64,000 nucleotides of DNA, taken from the NCBI GenBank assembly GCA_009760855.2, contig WPIO01000136.1, positions 80,001-144,000 of the forward strand, read 5' to 3'. A program made the translations under genes and the position numbers. The DNA is from Cristatella mucedo (Eukaryota > Bryozoa > Phylactolaemata > Cristatellidae). Of this stretch, positions 43,136-54,021 are shown piece by piece; positions within the stretch are counted from its first letter, which is position 1, and every line of letters begins with the position of its first letter. Below the pieces are notes generated by a model, which saw only the letters and a program-made list of their open reading frames with translations, was not told where the DNA came from and did no database searches.

Positions 43136-43643
43136 TTACATCCAATCCCGACTGATTCAAATTACGCTTGGTTACGTCGGTTGGAGGCATATAAGTTGCA
43201 TGCCACATTGGTGAAAGTACATGCACGCGCGCACGCGCACACGCACACGCACACGCGCACACACGCATACTACCTGAAGTGCAAAGCATGCTTGCTTAAA
43301 CCTGGGAACTCTGCCGGTACCTGGCCGTGCACATTAGACGAGCCGGGGGCAAAGATTCAGGACCCAAAGGTCCAAGAAGCTAGATTCTTTGAGCTGCTAA
43401 CGGTGCGAAGACCCTTCATCACACGGCCACTCACCTGCCCCCGAAGCAGCAGCAGCAGCAGCAGCAGCAGTGGCCCCCTGTTCATGCTGTTCACTGCTCC
43501 AAGCTGACTCGGCAGCCGTCACACGGCGAGATCGGCACTGCCCAGCCATCGGCCAATCAGCTCTGGCGAGGAGCAGCCGATCGCTTCCTGCTGGCTGAGC
43601 GTACGCAGCGACTGCTGCCCAACGGCCGGCAGTCGCTGCAGCC

Positions 43644-45142
43644 TCACTCGAGCCTGTCGAACGAGCGGTTGGTGTGCCAGCTATGGTCGAGCGAGAAGTG
43701 GCTCGTCCTCTTTAGCTTCTTGACGACCAGCCACGCCCCTATAGCGACCAGGGCGCCGGCCACCACTGCACCGATCACGGCCACGGCGATGAGGCCTCCA
43801 GCGATGCTTGCAGCACCCGTCGAAGTGCCGTCTGGCGGCAATACTACAGCTGGAGCCGTGGATGGAGGTGACGCCGAGAAGCTGGACGGTGACAGCGATG
43901 CATTGATCGCCCCAGCGACCGTTGCAGCAGTGTTCATCATCGCAGTCGTCACCTGGAGGGCACCAGTGCCTGTCGTCACCACGGTCGCAGGCGACGTAGT
44001 CCTTGTCGTCGCTGTCAGATTTCCCTTTGACGCAGCTGTCGTCGTGACGTTAGCAGCCGCCAGTTGAGCTGAGCCTGCTGTAGCCGACTGCATGCTCCAC
44101 CTGGTCGTTCCGGTCGCACTGCCGGCTGTCGCTGCCACTGTATGGGCCGAGGACGGGAGAGCCGCTGAGTGCGAGGAAGTGACAGAAGCCACTGCTGGGG
44201 CGGCAACGGCCGTGGCTGCGCCGGATGTCGTAGCCGAAGCAGTGCCCTCACTGCTGACTGCTGCTGCAGCCACGATATCCGAAGTCACCGTGACAGTCGT
44301 AGCGCTGACGTGGGTAGTGGCTGCTGTGCCGGCGGTAGCAGCAGAAGAAGACGTGCTGCTCTTGCTGCTGCTCAAGCCAGCCAGCGAGGCCGTAGCCGCG
44401 ATGGTGGCAGCAGCGGTGCAGTCGCTCGACGATCCGATCGGAGTTGGCACCTCGGCCACAGTTGGGCTCGCTGTGGCCGCTCTGCTGCCAGGCGCATAGT
44501 TTGGCAAGATGACACTGGTCACAGCAGGGCCCGCCGGCATGCCAGCAGTCGCCACACCTGCCGTTAGGTTGGCGTGTGCCGAGAAGGTGGGCACCAGTGA
44601 AGTCGTCGGCTCGCTTGCGCTAGCCGCATCGGCAGCGGCCGTACCGGGTCCGAATGTAGTGGCGACAGCTGCATGCGGCGTCGAATAGGTCGACGGGCCA
44701 CCATTTATGAGGCTGCTCAGCGATGCATAGGGAGCAGCAGTGGGAAAAGTGGCTAACGCCGTCGTGGCATTGCTGCTGCTTCTCGAGCCGATCGCTGGCA
44801 AAGCTGTATCCACTGAGGCAGTGCTTCCAAAGGACCCGGAAGTCGGCGAAGCAGAGTCGGTTATGACACCCGTCCCAGTTGCTGTGAAGGGTGCGCTGCT
44901 CACATCGGCTGTCACAGCAGGCCGAAGCGCAGACACCGAAGTGCTTTGCACTGCTGCTGAGTTGGTGTGGCCAATGTCACTGCTCTCAGATGTGGCAATG
45001 GAGGCTGCTGTATCAGTGGCAGCAGCGCCGATAGTGGTGCCTCTGGTAGTATCTTCGCCAGCCATGCCATTTGGTGAGCTCGTGTCGTAGCCACCAGCGG
45101 TGGTCCATGCATGAGCCATTGAGGTGCTCAAGGCCGGTATAG

Positions 45143-45175
<33 letters not shown>

Positions 45176-45335
45176 CACTGCTGCTGCTGCTGATGTCACT
45201 GCTGCTGCTGCTGCTGCCACTGCTGCTGCTGCTGCTGTCACTGCTGCTGCTGCCACTGCTGGTGCTTCTGCTGCCGCTGTCGGCAGCTGAGACGTTGCTG
45301 CTGCTGCTGCTGTCACTGCTGCCGCTGCTGCTGCC

Positions 45336-45369
<34 letters not shown>

Positions 45370-46009
45370 CTGCTGGTGCTGCTGCTGCTGTCACTGCTGC
45401 CGCTGCTGTTGCCACTGCTGGTGCTTCTGCTGCCGCTGTCGGCAGCTGAGACGTTGCTGCTGCTGCTGCTGCCAATGCTGCTGGTGCTGCTGTCGGTAGC
45501 TGAGACGTTGCTGCTGCTGCTGCCACTGCTGCTGCTGCCACTGCTGCTGCTGCTGCTGCTGCTGTCGGCAGCTGAGACGTTGCCGCTGAGGCCGTAACTT
45601 GTTATTGGTGCATGGCTGTCTATGGTAGCAGTGTAATATCTCGTTGACGACATCGAAGGATCTGCCTCTGCAGCAGCTGTCGTCGAGGCCGCCAAGGCTC
45701 TCCGCTCAGCTGATTGGCTGATTGGCAAGACACTGAGGCTGTCAGATGAAAAGGTAGTAGCATCAGCCCCAGCAGGAGTGAAGGACGAAGCAGACAGAGA
45801 ACCCGCTGTTACCAAAGTACCGCTATACCCTGCCGAGGCAGCGGTGGTCGGGTCGGACGCAACAATGGCTGCCACTGAGGTCGCCGTCTCACTGTTGCTC
45901 GTAGCAGAAATCTCATCAGAAGTCTTGGGCTGAGCATTCGTTCGAGTAGCCGCGCCACTCACGTTGATGACATAATCCGAGAAGCTGGTCGCTGCAGTGT
46001 CAGTGGCTC
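43644..46009 (-). CDS. mucin-like single-pass membrane protein, large last exon
   Basis: The minus strand is open for 772 codons after a likely exon start at 46009 (TTTCAG acceptor), reading ATDTAATSFSDYVINVSGAA onward. No start codon is present, so upstream exons are missing. The protein is dominated by Ser, Thr, Ala and Pro. A poly-Ser block (about residues 124-278) holds repeated SSNVSAADSGSRSTSSG units with N-glycosylation sequons. Near the end is one hydrophobic helix (about residues 720-747, IAGGLIAVAVIGAVVAGALV and on) followed by KKLKRTSHFSLDHSWHTNRS and a stop. The layout, a long O-glycosylated stalk, a membrane span and a short basic tail, fits a membrane mucin or surface sialomucin. 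No SEA or EGF domain is visible. A GTGAGT at the ORF's first codons could also act as a splice donor. Confidence 0.75.
45127..45590 (-). repeat. imperfect CTG/CAG repeat coding poly-Ser
   Basis: Trinucleotide-rich DNA in the mucin-like exon, with a higher-order unit containing GGCAGCTGAGACGTTGCTGC on the + strand repeated about four times. The opposite strand is also open as poly-Leu, which is a by-product. Confidence 0.9.
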
Positions 46010-46203
46010 CTGAAATTACGCAGTGACGTTACTGCCACTGAAACTGCAGGGCCTGGCCGATCTTATAGGCCGATATGCTTACTTATGAATCGGCTTAACG
46101 ATGCCCCAGCACTTCGGCCAAGAGGCTGAGAGGGGGGGCGAATGGGAGAAGCAGAAAATGACTGTACACTCAAAGGAAGTCGATGGCTCACCAGCTGAAG
46201 GTA

Positions 46204-46690
46204 ATGAAATGCAATGTAATGTATCTTTGTCTGTAAGGAGGCGACACCACGAAGACTATATGGGTGCTACGTAGGAGAGTTTTTATAGCATACTCACAAA
46301 TTAAGCAGATTTCGGTACACTCGATTTAGCCAACCGACTTCATCTCATGCAACAAAGATAAAGCGAGAAACACGGCCGAGTCAGGAGAATAGTTGAAATA
46401 GTGAGTAGCATGGAAGTAGCAGTTCAGGACTGCCGGAAAGGATTGCCGTTGTCCGCAGCAGGAAAGTAGCTGTCGTTGCCTAAGAATTGTGTAAGTCAGT
46501 TCCACGGTCTCGGACCTGCAGAGTAAAAGCTTCTGTCGCCAATGGTCTTTGAGCAGAGGAATAGAACAGCTAATGTATTATCCATACATGACCTGACGGC
46601 ACGAGGAGGCTGAAACTGGTGCATCATTTCAGCTGGCAAGGAACCAAGCCAAAGCCAGCTTTGCGTGTCAGCAAAGGAACTTTTGTTGAT
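46204..46690 (-). mobile_element. LINE A 3' end fragment
   Basis: The minus strand has LINE A coding remnants (GDRSFYSAGPRPWN, MMHQFQPPRAVRSC) and the 3' end ending ...GATACATTACATTGCATTTC. Confidence 0.85.
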
Positions 46691-46757
46691 TTTGTTTGAT
46701 GTGCATACAGATAGACAAACACAAATGTACGCATATAGACACACATGCACACACACA

Positions 46758-46776
46758 CATATATATATATATATAC

Positions 46777-46827
<51 letters not shown>

Positions 46828-46839
46828 TGTGTGTGCGTG

Positions 46840-46876
<37 letters not shown>
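46758..46876 (+). repeat. compound (TA)n-(TG)n microsatellite
   Basis: CA, then TA with TATATACATA interruptions, then a TG run. Frames across it are artefacts. Confidence 0.95.
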
Positions 46877-46878
<2 letters not shown>

Positions 46879-47149
46879 GGCGACCTGGCGACCTCCCACT
46901 CTCACTGAGAGGCCGAATCGCAGGCTAGGCCAGTCGATGACCGCCTGGACTCTCTTCTACAAACGAGGGTCCCACCTCAAATGGCAAAGGGCAGCAGCCT
47001 GATGCCGCCGCTGTCCGAGGACAAAGTCGCCCCACGCCTTTGCAAAGCCCATAACACCTCTCTGGGAGATATATAATACATGCATACATGCTACATACTC
47101 ATGGGCACATGTTATAGTTTCAAAATAGATAGCCACTGGGCACAGACTA

Positions 47150-48545
47150 CCAGGATGCCGACTCAGTTGGGAGTGAGTTCTAGGCAAAGGGAGATTACAA
47201 AATAAAGGCACGGTCTCCAAAGGATTTGAGGTTTGTACGAGGTATTGGTAAACTGTCGGATTCTGAAAAGCGAGTGGTACGATGCTTGGCGTGATGGGGG
47301 AGTAGATGTGAGAGATACGCTGGAACCAAAGAATGAAGTGACCTAAAAATAAGCGACAAGACCTTGTAGTTGATGCATTACTTGACTGGGAGCCAGTGCA
47401 GTTCGGCAAGAAATGGTGTGATGTGGCAACTGCAATACTCGCGACAGACATGCCTAGCTGCAGAGTTTTGCAGCAACTGTAAGCGCTTGACTCCACAGGC
47501 CATTAGGCCAGCAAACAGTGAGTTAAAGAAGTCCAGATGGGATATGGCAAATGCAGGGACCAATTTAAATGTTGTATCCCTGACTAAACAAGTCCGAATT
47601 TTAGCAATTATATGTGGTTGAAAGGCAGTGACTGTGGAGCTGGTATGTTTGTCAAATGAATTGTCACTTTAGAACATGACACCTAGATTTCGTGCAGATT
47701 CAACAGGAGATATGCTGGCAGGGCCGATTTTGAGCGTTAGCCTTTTCAATTTCTGAATCACACTTGGTTTGCCCGTGGCTAGTAAGTTTGTTTTATTATC
47801 ATTCAATTTAAGAAAGTTTGCTGCCATCCGTGCGCGAATGTCATCAACACATTCAGCAAGGAAGTTAAGATAGTTCTATGAGAATTCCATGCTAGAGGGC
47901 TGGGAAGGATCAAAGCAAAGCAACAGTTGAGTGTCATCTGCATAGAATTAAAAGCGTATATTATGCCCGGCAATCACATCGACTAGAGGGAGAGTATAAA
48001 CCGAGAAAAGAATAGGACCAAGCACTGAGCCCCCTGAGGTACACCATATTTCAGTGGTTTGTCGAATGATATGTGTCTATTCACGTCAATACACTGGTGT
48101 CTCCCTCTGGGATAAGACCTAAACCATTGCAGTGCAGTACTGGATATTGCCAGGGGAGATTAAAGGTGCTCAAGAACGACATGGTAATCGATAGCACCAA
48201 AGCTGCCGAAAGATCAAGCTACACAAGCAGAGATACTTGACCTAAGTCTGCACTCCTAAGTAGGTTATTATACACCTGAAGCAATACTGACTCCGGTTAA
48301 CTCTAAAACAAGACTGGAACTTACTAGCAAGGCTTGAATTTTTAAGATTCGAGCTCATTTGGTCTGCCACGACTCGTTCCAGTGTCTTTGATAGGAGTGG
48401 TTGAAGAAAGACTGGGCAGAAGTTGCTCAAGTTCTCTTGGTCTAGTGTTGCTTTCTTAAGTAGAGGCCTAACTAAAGCCTTTTGAAAGTTGCTGGGACAT
48501 AATCTGAGGTTCGTTACATCATTATTACGAGCACCTTACTGCCTA
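47150..48545 (-). mobile_element. LINE B RT and 3' part, degenerate
   Basis: The minus strand shows MSNFCPVFLQPLLSKTLERV, KFQSCFRVNRSQYCF, SHLDFFNSLFAGLMACGVKR and ARHVCREYCSCHITPFLAEL. Stops and shifts are frequent. Confidence 0.85.
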
Positions 48546-48729
48546 TGTACTCGATTAGCTGAGTACTGCTAGTTATGTCACTGGAGACGATGCTGTGCCA
48601 TCTTGCTGCTTGACGAATGTGCACCATCTTGCCGTGAGACAGAGGGAAGGATGGACTTTCTCGATTTAATTAGTAGATATATTAGTAAAGCATGGCAGCA
48701 GCAGATCAATGCATCTTAGAAGCAGAGCA

Positions 48730-49385
48730 GTAGGAACAGACATTCAATTCAATACACTGCTTGATTGAAAGCCAGTACAGGTTGGCATGTAGTGATATAG
48801 TGTGGCAACTGCGTCGCTCACGGCGGAGAAGTTTAGAGCTTTGCAACCACTATAACAGCCTCTCAACTGCAAGGAGTTCGGCGGGAGGAGAATTACACAA
48901 GTCGAGGTGGCCACTCACTAATGCCAGGATTGACTTGGATGTGTGATATATAGGTTGCTAAGTGGGCCCTCATTTTCAGAATGCTATGCAGGTGAAAGTG
49001 TGCAGACTTAACTCTGGATCTGCATTGGCCGGCTGGTGAAAGCTCACTCTTAGCTAGTTTTACAGCCTCATCCTCATAGCTGCAGAAGAGCATTAAAGGC
49101 TACCACCTCCGCTTGCAGTGGGTGATACAGATTTCCCACCGCAAGACTCGTACAAACGACCCGAGGGTCGTGATGAGCGTGCACCTTAACACTTGGGCGA
49201 AGACCTGCATCTAAACCGGACAGCCAGGTTGGGTGCGGATGCTACAGAAGACATGGTGGCAGAGCCGGGTTGAGTGTAAGGTTTTCTGATTTTTGAGTGG
49301 CATTACGACTGGACCTAACTAGGACGATGGCTTTATCGTCATCCAATTAGAGAAGTATCTGAGCTCACATCTGAGTGTGACTATC
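48730..49385 (-). mobile_element. old LINE B copy split by a SINE2
   Basis: The + strand runs parallel to the 47.4-47.9 kb region (GAAAGCCAGTACAGGTTGGC, GTGGCAACTGC, GGTTTTCTGATTTTTGAGT, TTATCGTCATCCAATTAGAG) but is more diverged. A tRNA-like insertion sits at 49115-49215. Confidence 0.65.
49115..49215 (-). mobile_element. SINE2 head nested in LINE B
   Basis: The minus strand reads GGTCTTCGCCCAAGTGTTAA, GGTGCACGCTC, ACGACCCTCGGGTCGT and CTTGCGGTGGGAAATC, parallel to the 40.3-kb copy. Confidence 0.6.
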
Positions 49386-49394
49386 AGCACGTAC

Positions 49395-49506
49395 ACGCAG
49401 CAAGTTCAAGTTCAGCACAAGCTTGCTTCCTTGCCTCGTGAGGTGCATGACGCTCAGCCAGAGCTCGCGAAGATGAACCCGCTGCTGCTGGGTGCCCGGC
49501 ACAAAT

Positions 49507-49559
<53 letters not shown>

Positions 49560-50502
49560 TTTTCAACCGGTCTTTGTGCAGGCACCGGGTTAGTGCTACA
49601 CTACTCTGCATACAACCAGCAAATCGCTCGGCCAAAGTTCATCTCATGGCCTCCACCTCCGCGCTGCAGCAGGACTGGGTACTGTGGCAATCTGCGCGAG
49701 CAGCGCTGTGAGACAGCCGGGCGACAACACCGAGGCGGAGGTGTGTGCCTGTCACGTGTCAGGCCAACGATCTACACCTGTCCCCTGCCCGAGGAGGCAG
49801 GTGTGGCTCGGGCCAGCGGCATGCAGCCGTCGTCGGCGCTCAGCCTTACCTGCCACTGCCGCCACTGCTGCTGGCAGGAAGCGAATGCAGCAGCTGATCC
49901 ACAAGACGGCTGCTGCAGAGGCCAGGCAGCCGGGGCCAGCAGCAGAGCTCTGCAGCCTACGCGACGGCATTGCCGCCGAGACAAGTCGAGCGGTGCCGAT
50001 CGACGCTGCTGCTGCTGCGGTCCAGTGTGGCCGGCTTGAGCCAGAAGCACTCGGAATGCTGCTGCTGCTTGTGGCACGTGGTCCGGGAGGTGTGGCCGCT
50101 CGGGCCCACCACCGAGTCACGTGGGAGATTCCCTTCAACTGAAGAATGAGGCTGCAGCACGAGCAGCAGCAGCCGATGGTCAAAGACGACTGCTGCTGTT
50201 GCTACCATCGAGGCACGCTGGGGCACGCTGGGCTCAAGCTGCTGGCCGCTGCTCCGGCAGCTCCGGTCAGCAGCTCGTCGTTGGCAACGAGCAGCTTACT
50301 TTGCTTGCTGCAGCAGCATCCCAGCAGCGACCGGCATTACCACTACCGGCCGGCCAGCGAGCGGCAAAGAGAGCTAGCTTGGGCCTCGTGCAAAGGTGCT
50401 TTGCGGCAGCAGCCTTTAAACAAGCCAGCTGCCGCTGTTTGCCCAATCGATAGAGCTCTCGAGTCAACAATAGGTGTGCACGCGATGCCAAGAGAAGGAT
50501 AA
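49395..50502. other. GC-rich region with long open frames, unresolved
   Basis: Stop codons are rare on both strands for about 1.1 kb and the GC content is exon-like. A (CAG)16 run lies at 49511-49558. On the + strand one frame reads RMQQLIHKTAAAEARQPGPA, then SRAVPIDAAAAAVQCGRLEP; AATAAA follows near 50501. No domain is recognised and the strand is not settled. It may be exons of an Ala/Gln-rich protein, for example upstream exons of the mucin-like gene if read on the minus strand, or simply CAG-rich DNA. Confidence 0.35.
49511..49558 (+). repeat. (CAG)16 tract
   Basis: Uninterrupted CAG run. Confidence 0.92.
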
Positions 50503-50801
50503 TAAAAACCAAATGATCGCATTGTCGGCTGCCGGAAGCAAGTGGTCTACACGGTCAGCGAATCATAGAAGAGCCTGAAAAACAGAAGAGCAGATTAATG
50601 AAATGACCAATGAAATACGCCTAGGCGCAGGCCGTCGCGCCCCCCCCCCCGATGACACAAGCATGGTATGTATCTCTGTCTGTAACTCCACAAAGTCAAC
50701 AGACCATGTGGGCGTTACGCAGGAGAGTTTTGTATAGCGCACTCACAGCCTAAGCGGCTTTCGGTACGCATTTGGTACCCAACAGACTTGGTCTCACGCA
50801 A

Positions 50802-52097
50802 TCAAGAGAAAATGAGAAGCATAGCAGAGTCAGGAGAGCAGTTGAGGTAGTGAGTAGCATAGAAGTAGCAGCTCAGGATCGCTGAAAAGGATGAGCCATA
50901 GTCGGCAGTAGGAGAGTAGTTGTCGTTGCGTAAGAATTGTGGAAGCGAGTTCCACAGTCTTGGACCTGCAGAGCTAAAGCTTCTGTCGCCAACGGTCTTT
51001 AAGCTGAGGAATGGGACAGCTAATTTATTGTCCACACAAGACCTGAGGGCGAGAGCAGGCTGAAACTGATGCAGCAGCTCAGCTAGGTACGAAGGAGCCA
51101 AGCCGTGGCGGGCCTTGAGAGTCAGCATAGGAACTTTGCTCTGTATCCTTGGCTCAACCGGCAACCATCCTAGCTCTTTCAGCAAAGGAGACACGTCCTC
51201 AAACCTCTGGGACTTGAAGCCTAGCCTTGCAGCCATATTCATAGTCAGCTGCAGTGGCCTAATAGCTTTCTTTGGTAGCCCAGCCAAAAGGGAATTACAA
51301 TAATCAAGCCGAGACAGAACTACAGAGCTAGTCAAATTTTTTACAAGCCACTGTGGGAGACAGCTCCTAATCTTGGATAGGGATCGGATGTGATGGCTAG
51401 CTGTAGAAGCAGTCTCCTGAATGATGCTTTTGAAATTTAGGCAGCTGTCGAACACGACACCTAGATTACGAGCACGTGGTGAAGGTTGCACAATAGCATC
51501 ACCTATTAGAACAGCAAAGCCTTCTAATCCAGCCATACGCTTAGGGTGTCCTATGAGCAGCAGTTCGGTTGTATCATCATTTAATTTCAGGAAGTTTTCC
51601 GACATCCTGGATCGAATATCGGCAAGGCAAGCATTCAGTTTCTCAGTTGCTGCAGCAGATTCCGACTGTTTAAATGACAAATACAACAGAGTATCGTCAG
51701 CATAGAAGTGATATCCTCTTGCGTGGGCTTTAATCACTTTTCCCAGAGGTTGTGTATAAATGGAGAACAGCAAGGGACCGAGTACGGATCCTTGAGGGAC
51801 TCCACAGGTGACCCTTCTCATGTCTGAGACCTGACCCCCACACAACACGGATTGAACACGATCAGACAAGTATGATTTAAACCACGCCAGTACTTCGTCT
51901 GCCAGACCGATCGTTGTTCTTAATCGTTTAAGCAGAACTTCGTGATCAATGGTGTCGAAGGCAGCAGACAGATCTAGCAGAGCTAGGGCAGTGACATTCC
52001 CGTCGTCGTTGCCACGTAGAATGTCATTGCTAACACGGAGGAGAGCAGTTTCAGTGGAGTGCTGCCTCTTGAACCCTAATTGAAATGTTTCTGACAT
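50802..52097 (-). CDS. LINE A reverse transcriptase and C-terminal region
   Basis: A single open frame of 431 codons copies element RNA into DNA at the target site. It shows the RT blocks LLDLSAAFDTIDHEVLLKRL (the first catalytic Asp), TCGVPQGSVLGPLLFSIYTQ, YHFYADDTLLYLSF (the YADD active site) and NFLKLNDDTTELLLIG. The C-terminus has KELGWLPVEPRIQSKV, APSYLAELLHQFQPALAL and GDRSFSSAGPRLWNSLPQFL, characteristic of L2/CR1-like ORFs. The N-terminal RT part is in another frame at 52076-52678, so this frame is not a complete protein. The ORF is the longest RT remnant in the window and suggests relatively recent insertion. Confidence 0.88.
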   Translation of the reverse strand: MSETFQLGFKRQHSTETALLRVSNDILRGNDDGNVTALALLDLSAAFDTIDHEVLLKRLRTTIGLADEVLAWFKSYLSDRVQSVLCGGQVSDMRRVTCGVPQGSVLGPLLFSIYTQPLGKVIKAHARGYHFYADDTLLYLSFKQSESAAATEKLNACLADIRSRMSENFLKLNDDTTELLLIGHPKRMAGLEGFAVLIGDAIVQPSPRARNLGVVFDSCLNFKSIIQETASTASHHIRSLSKIRSCLPQWLVKNLTSSVVLSRLDYCNSLLAGLPKKAIRPLQLTMNMAARLGFKSQRFEDVSPLLKELGWLPVEPRIQSKVPMLTLKARHGLAPSYLAELLHQFQPALALRSCVDNKLAVPFLSLKTVGDRSFSSAGPRLWNSLPQFLRNDNYSPTADYGSSFSAILSCYFYATHYLNCSPDSAMLLIFS

Positions 52098-52678
52098 TCC
52101 ATTATTTCAAATATGTTCAACCAGCTGCTTAGCAAAACTTTTTTAAGAATCTTTGATAAGAACGGAAGAAGGGAAACTGGGCGATAGTTTGCTAGGACCT
52201 CTGTGTCTAATCCAGGCTTTTTAGGAGTGGGTCTAATGATTACAGATTTGAAGGACTTGGGGATGACCCCTCCTCCCAAAGAAGCATTGAAAATCTTGGT
52301 TATGGCAGGGCTAAGTCTGTTTGCTAGTGAAGACCACAGAGACGAAGGTATAGGGTCTTCAGAAGACGAGCTTTTTTTGCTAGACCTTATTAAGGCAGCC
52401 ATATCGCATGCACAAGCACCGGAAAACCTTTTAAGGAAGGTCGCAGATTGAGGAATGGCGATTGCTTTAGTCGGAGAGGGCTTAATGGAGGCACGAAAGT
52501 GCACAATTTTTTCAGTAAAGAAGGCTGAAAACCTTTCGGCTGAGCCCTTAATATCTGGGGAGTCAGACCTCACAGCATTGGCCAGTAAATGGTTTACTGT
52601 CTTATAAATCTGTTTAGTGTCCAACTGGCAGGAATTCAGCTTTCTAATAAAAAAAAGAAGCCCTGGTTTTTTAAGCAT
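52076..52678 (-). CDS. LINE A RT N-terminal segment
   Basis: It reads SSSEDPIPSSLWSSLANRLS, VIPKSFKSVIIRPTPKKPGL and ANYRPVSLLPFLSKILKKVL, the thumb-proximal RT blocks 0-2. It ends at a stop and overlaps the downstream RT frame by 22 bases, so a single frameshift separates the two parts of what was one ORF. Confidence 0.82.
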   Translation of the reverse strand: MLKKPGLLFFIRKLNSCQLDTKQIYKTVNHLLANAVRSDSPDIKGSAERFSAFFTEKIVHFRASIKPSPTKAIAIPQSATFLKRFSGACACDMAALIRSSKKSSSSEDPIPSSLWSSLANRLSPAITKIFNASLGGGVIPKSFKSVIIRPTPKKPGLDTEVLANYRPVSLLPFLSKILKKVLLSSWLNIFEIMECQKHFN

Positions 52679-52978
52679 TTGGGGTGTAAACTCTAAGAAA
52701 GTCTTTGAAATTAACTAGGTCTGCATCAGACCCCGATTTCTTGAAACACCGTTCTAGCTTGTGCTTAACCCAGCGCATCCTAAGGAGTTTTTTTGTAAAT
52801 TGAAAGGAATCTCGACGACTTTGAACACGGATAGAGCGAACGGGGAGCACTCCTGAGTCATGTTCATCGCAGCAGTGAGGGTATCGAGGCTGCCGGTCGA
52901 GTCTGAATGCAGATCAAGGCAACCTGCATCACAAACAGATTTCAAAAACCTGTCCATATTGATGCTTTGTAAGTTACG

Positions 52979-53434
52979 TCATTTGGCAAATTCGACATTG
53001 CCCTGTACGTACGAGGGAGCAGGAACAGTAAACCAGACCGAACAATGATCTGAGAGGGTCAGTGGGCACACCACAAGGTCCCTGGGGAGGACATCCTTAG
53101 TGATCACGAGATCTAGAATGTGGCCACCGACGTGGGTGCTATGATTAGTGTGTTGGGCCAAAGCAAAACTCTCCAGACAGTCATGAAATGAGCAGACCTG
53201 GCTGTTGCTAGGGTTGTCAATGTGAATATTGAAGTCTCCTACAATCAGTAACGGCCTGTCACACACAAATATTTTAGGGATGAACTCTGAAAACTCCTCT
53301 ATAAACAAGTTTAGACAGCCAGAAGGAGGCCGGTATATCACCACGGTGAGAGGCATTGTCTTTGATGAAGACCTGATAGCAACCGATTCAAACGATGACC
53401 CATGCGAGAAACTGCACATTTTATAGCCAAACAA
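52979..53434 (-). CDS. LINE A apurinic-type endonuclease fragment
   Basis: It cuts target DNA to prime reverse transcription. It reads SKTMPLTVVIYRPPSGCLNL, LLIVGDFNIHIDN (the GDFN motif), HILDLVITK and LTLSDHCSVWF (the SDH catalytic motif). The preceding motif LLTETW is visible at about 53550 in a different frame (LDAFLLTETWMTP). The domain order matches the EEP endonuclease of L2/CR1/Jockey-type LINEs. Confidence 0.85.
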   Translation of the reverse strand: MFGYKMCSFSHGSSFESVAIRSSSKTMPLTVVIYRPPSGCLNLFIEEFSEFIPKIFVCDRPLLIVGDFNIHIDNPSNSQVCSFHDCLESFALAQHTNHSTHVGGHILDLVITKDVLPRDLVVCPLTLSDHCSVWFTVPAPSYVQGNVEFAK

Positions 53435-53756
53435 TTCGCGAACAACAATTGCAGCCCAGCCACCAACCTAGTTAGAACGCATGGACTGACAGAATGAGAA
53501 CCAGGGTGGAGTGGTTTCAGAAATACAGCTACTGGAACAAGGCGTCATCCAGGTTTCGGTAAGCAGAAATGCATCTAGCTTCTCTTCTGGACCACCTGAT
53601 CGCGAATAAGTAACCCCCTGGTTTTTAGCGAATGGACATTTAATAGGCGGAATTTAAGAGGCTGTCCAACAACTGGGCGACGGCGATGAAGTGGCTTGTA
53701 TTCGTATGCTGATATCGCTTTTACTTCAATACAAATATGTGATCACATCCTTCATG

Positions 53757-53783
53757 TCTGTGTGTGTGTGTGTGTGTGTGTGT
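53757..53783 (+). repeat. (TG)n tract
   Basis: Short dinucleotide run. The interval 53691-54021 shows no gene. Confidence 0.9.
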
Positions 53784-54021
53784 GCACACAAAGGAATCTG
53801 CACTTGAACAATGCCAGAGGAATCAATGCAGCCATTTGTACCAATGACCTTGTCTTGTTTTTGTCTGTTGTGCTTTGCATTTTTCTCGGCATGATTTAGT
53901 GCATGATACTCGCCTTAGTCTTATTAAGTGGTAAATATTGGAGTTGTTCTATTGCTTTGGCATGCTGGCCTAAGCGCAATGCTTGCTTTTTCATGCTAAA
54001 TAATACTGGATGTCGCTAATA

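Larger units (their letters stand above)
50665..53690 (-). mobile_element. LINE A, most complete copy (L2/CR1-like)
   Basis: About 3.0 kb with, in element order, an APE-type endonuclease, a linker, a reverse transcriptase and a C-terminal region, then a 3' UTR ending ...CAGAGATACATACC. At least two frame breaks (between the endonuclease and RT, and near 52080) make it non-functional. The 5' end is truncated before the first endonuclease motif. No TAT tail is present, unlike LINE B. Confidence 0.92.

Noticed and set aside
43669-44067. 132-codon hydrophobic + strand frame
   Set aside because: It is the antisense of the membrane-span region of the mucin-like protein.
45124-45597. Long + strand poly-Leu reading frame
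   Set aside because: It is the reverse of the Ser-coding CTG/CAG repeat of the minus-strand mucin-like exon.
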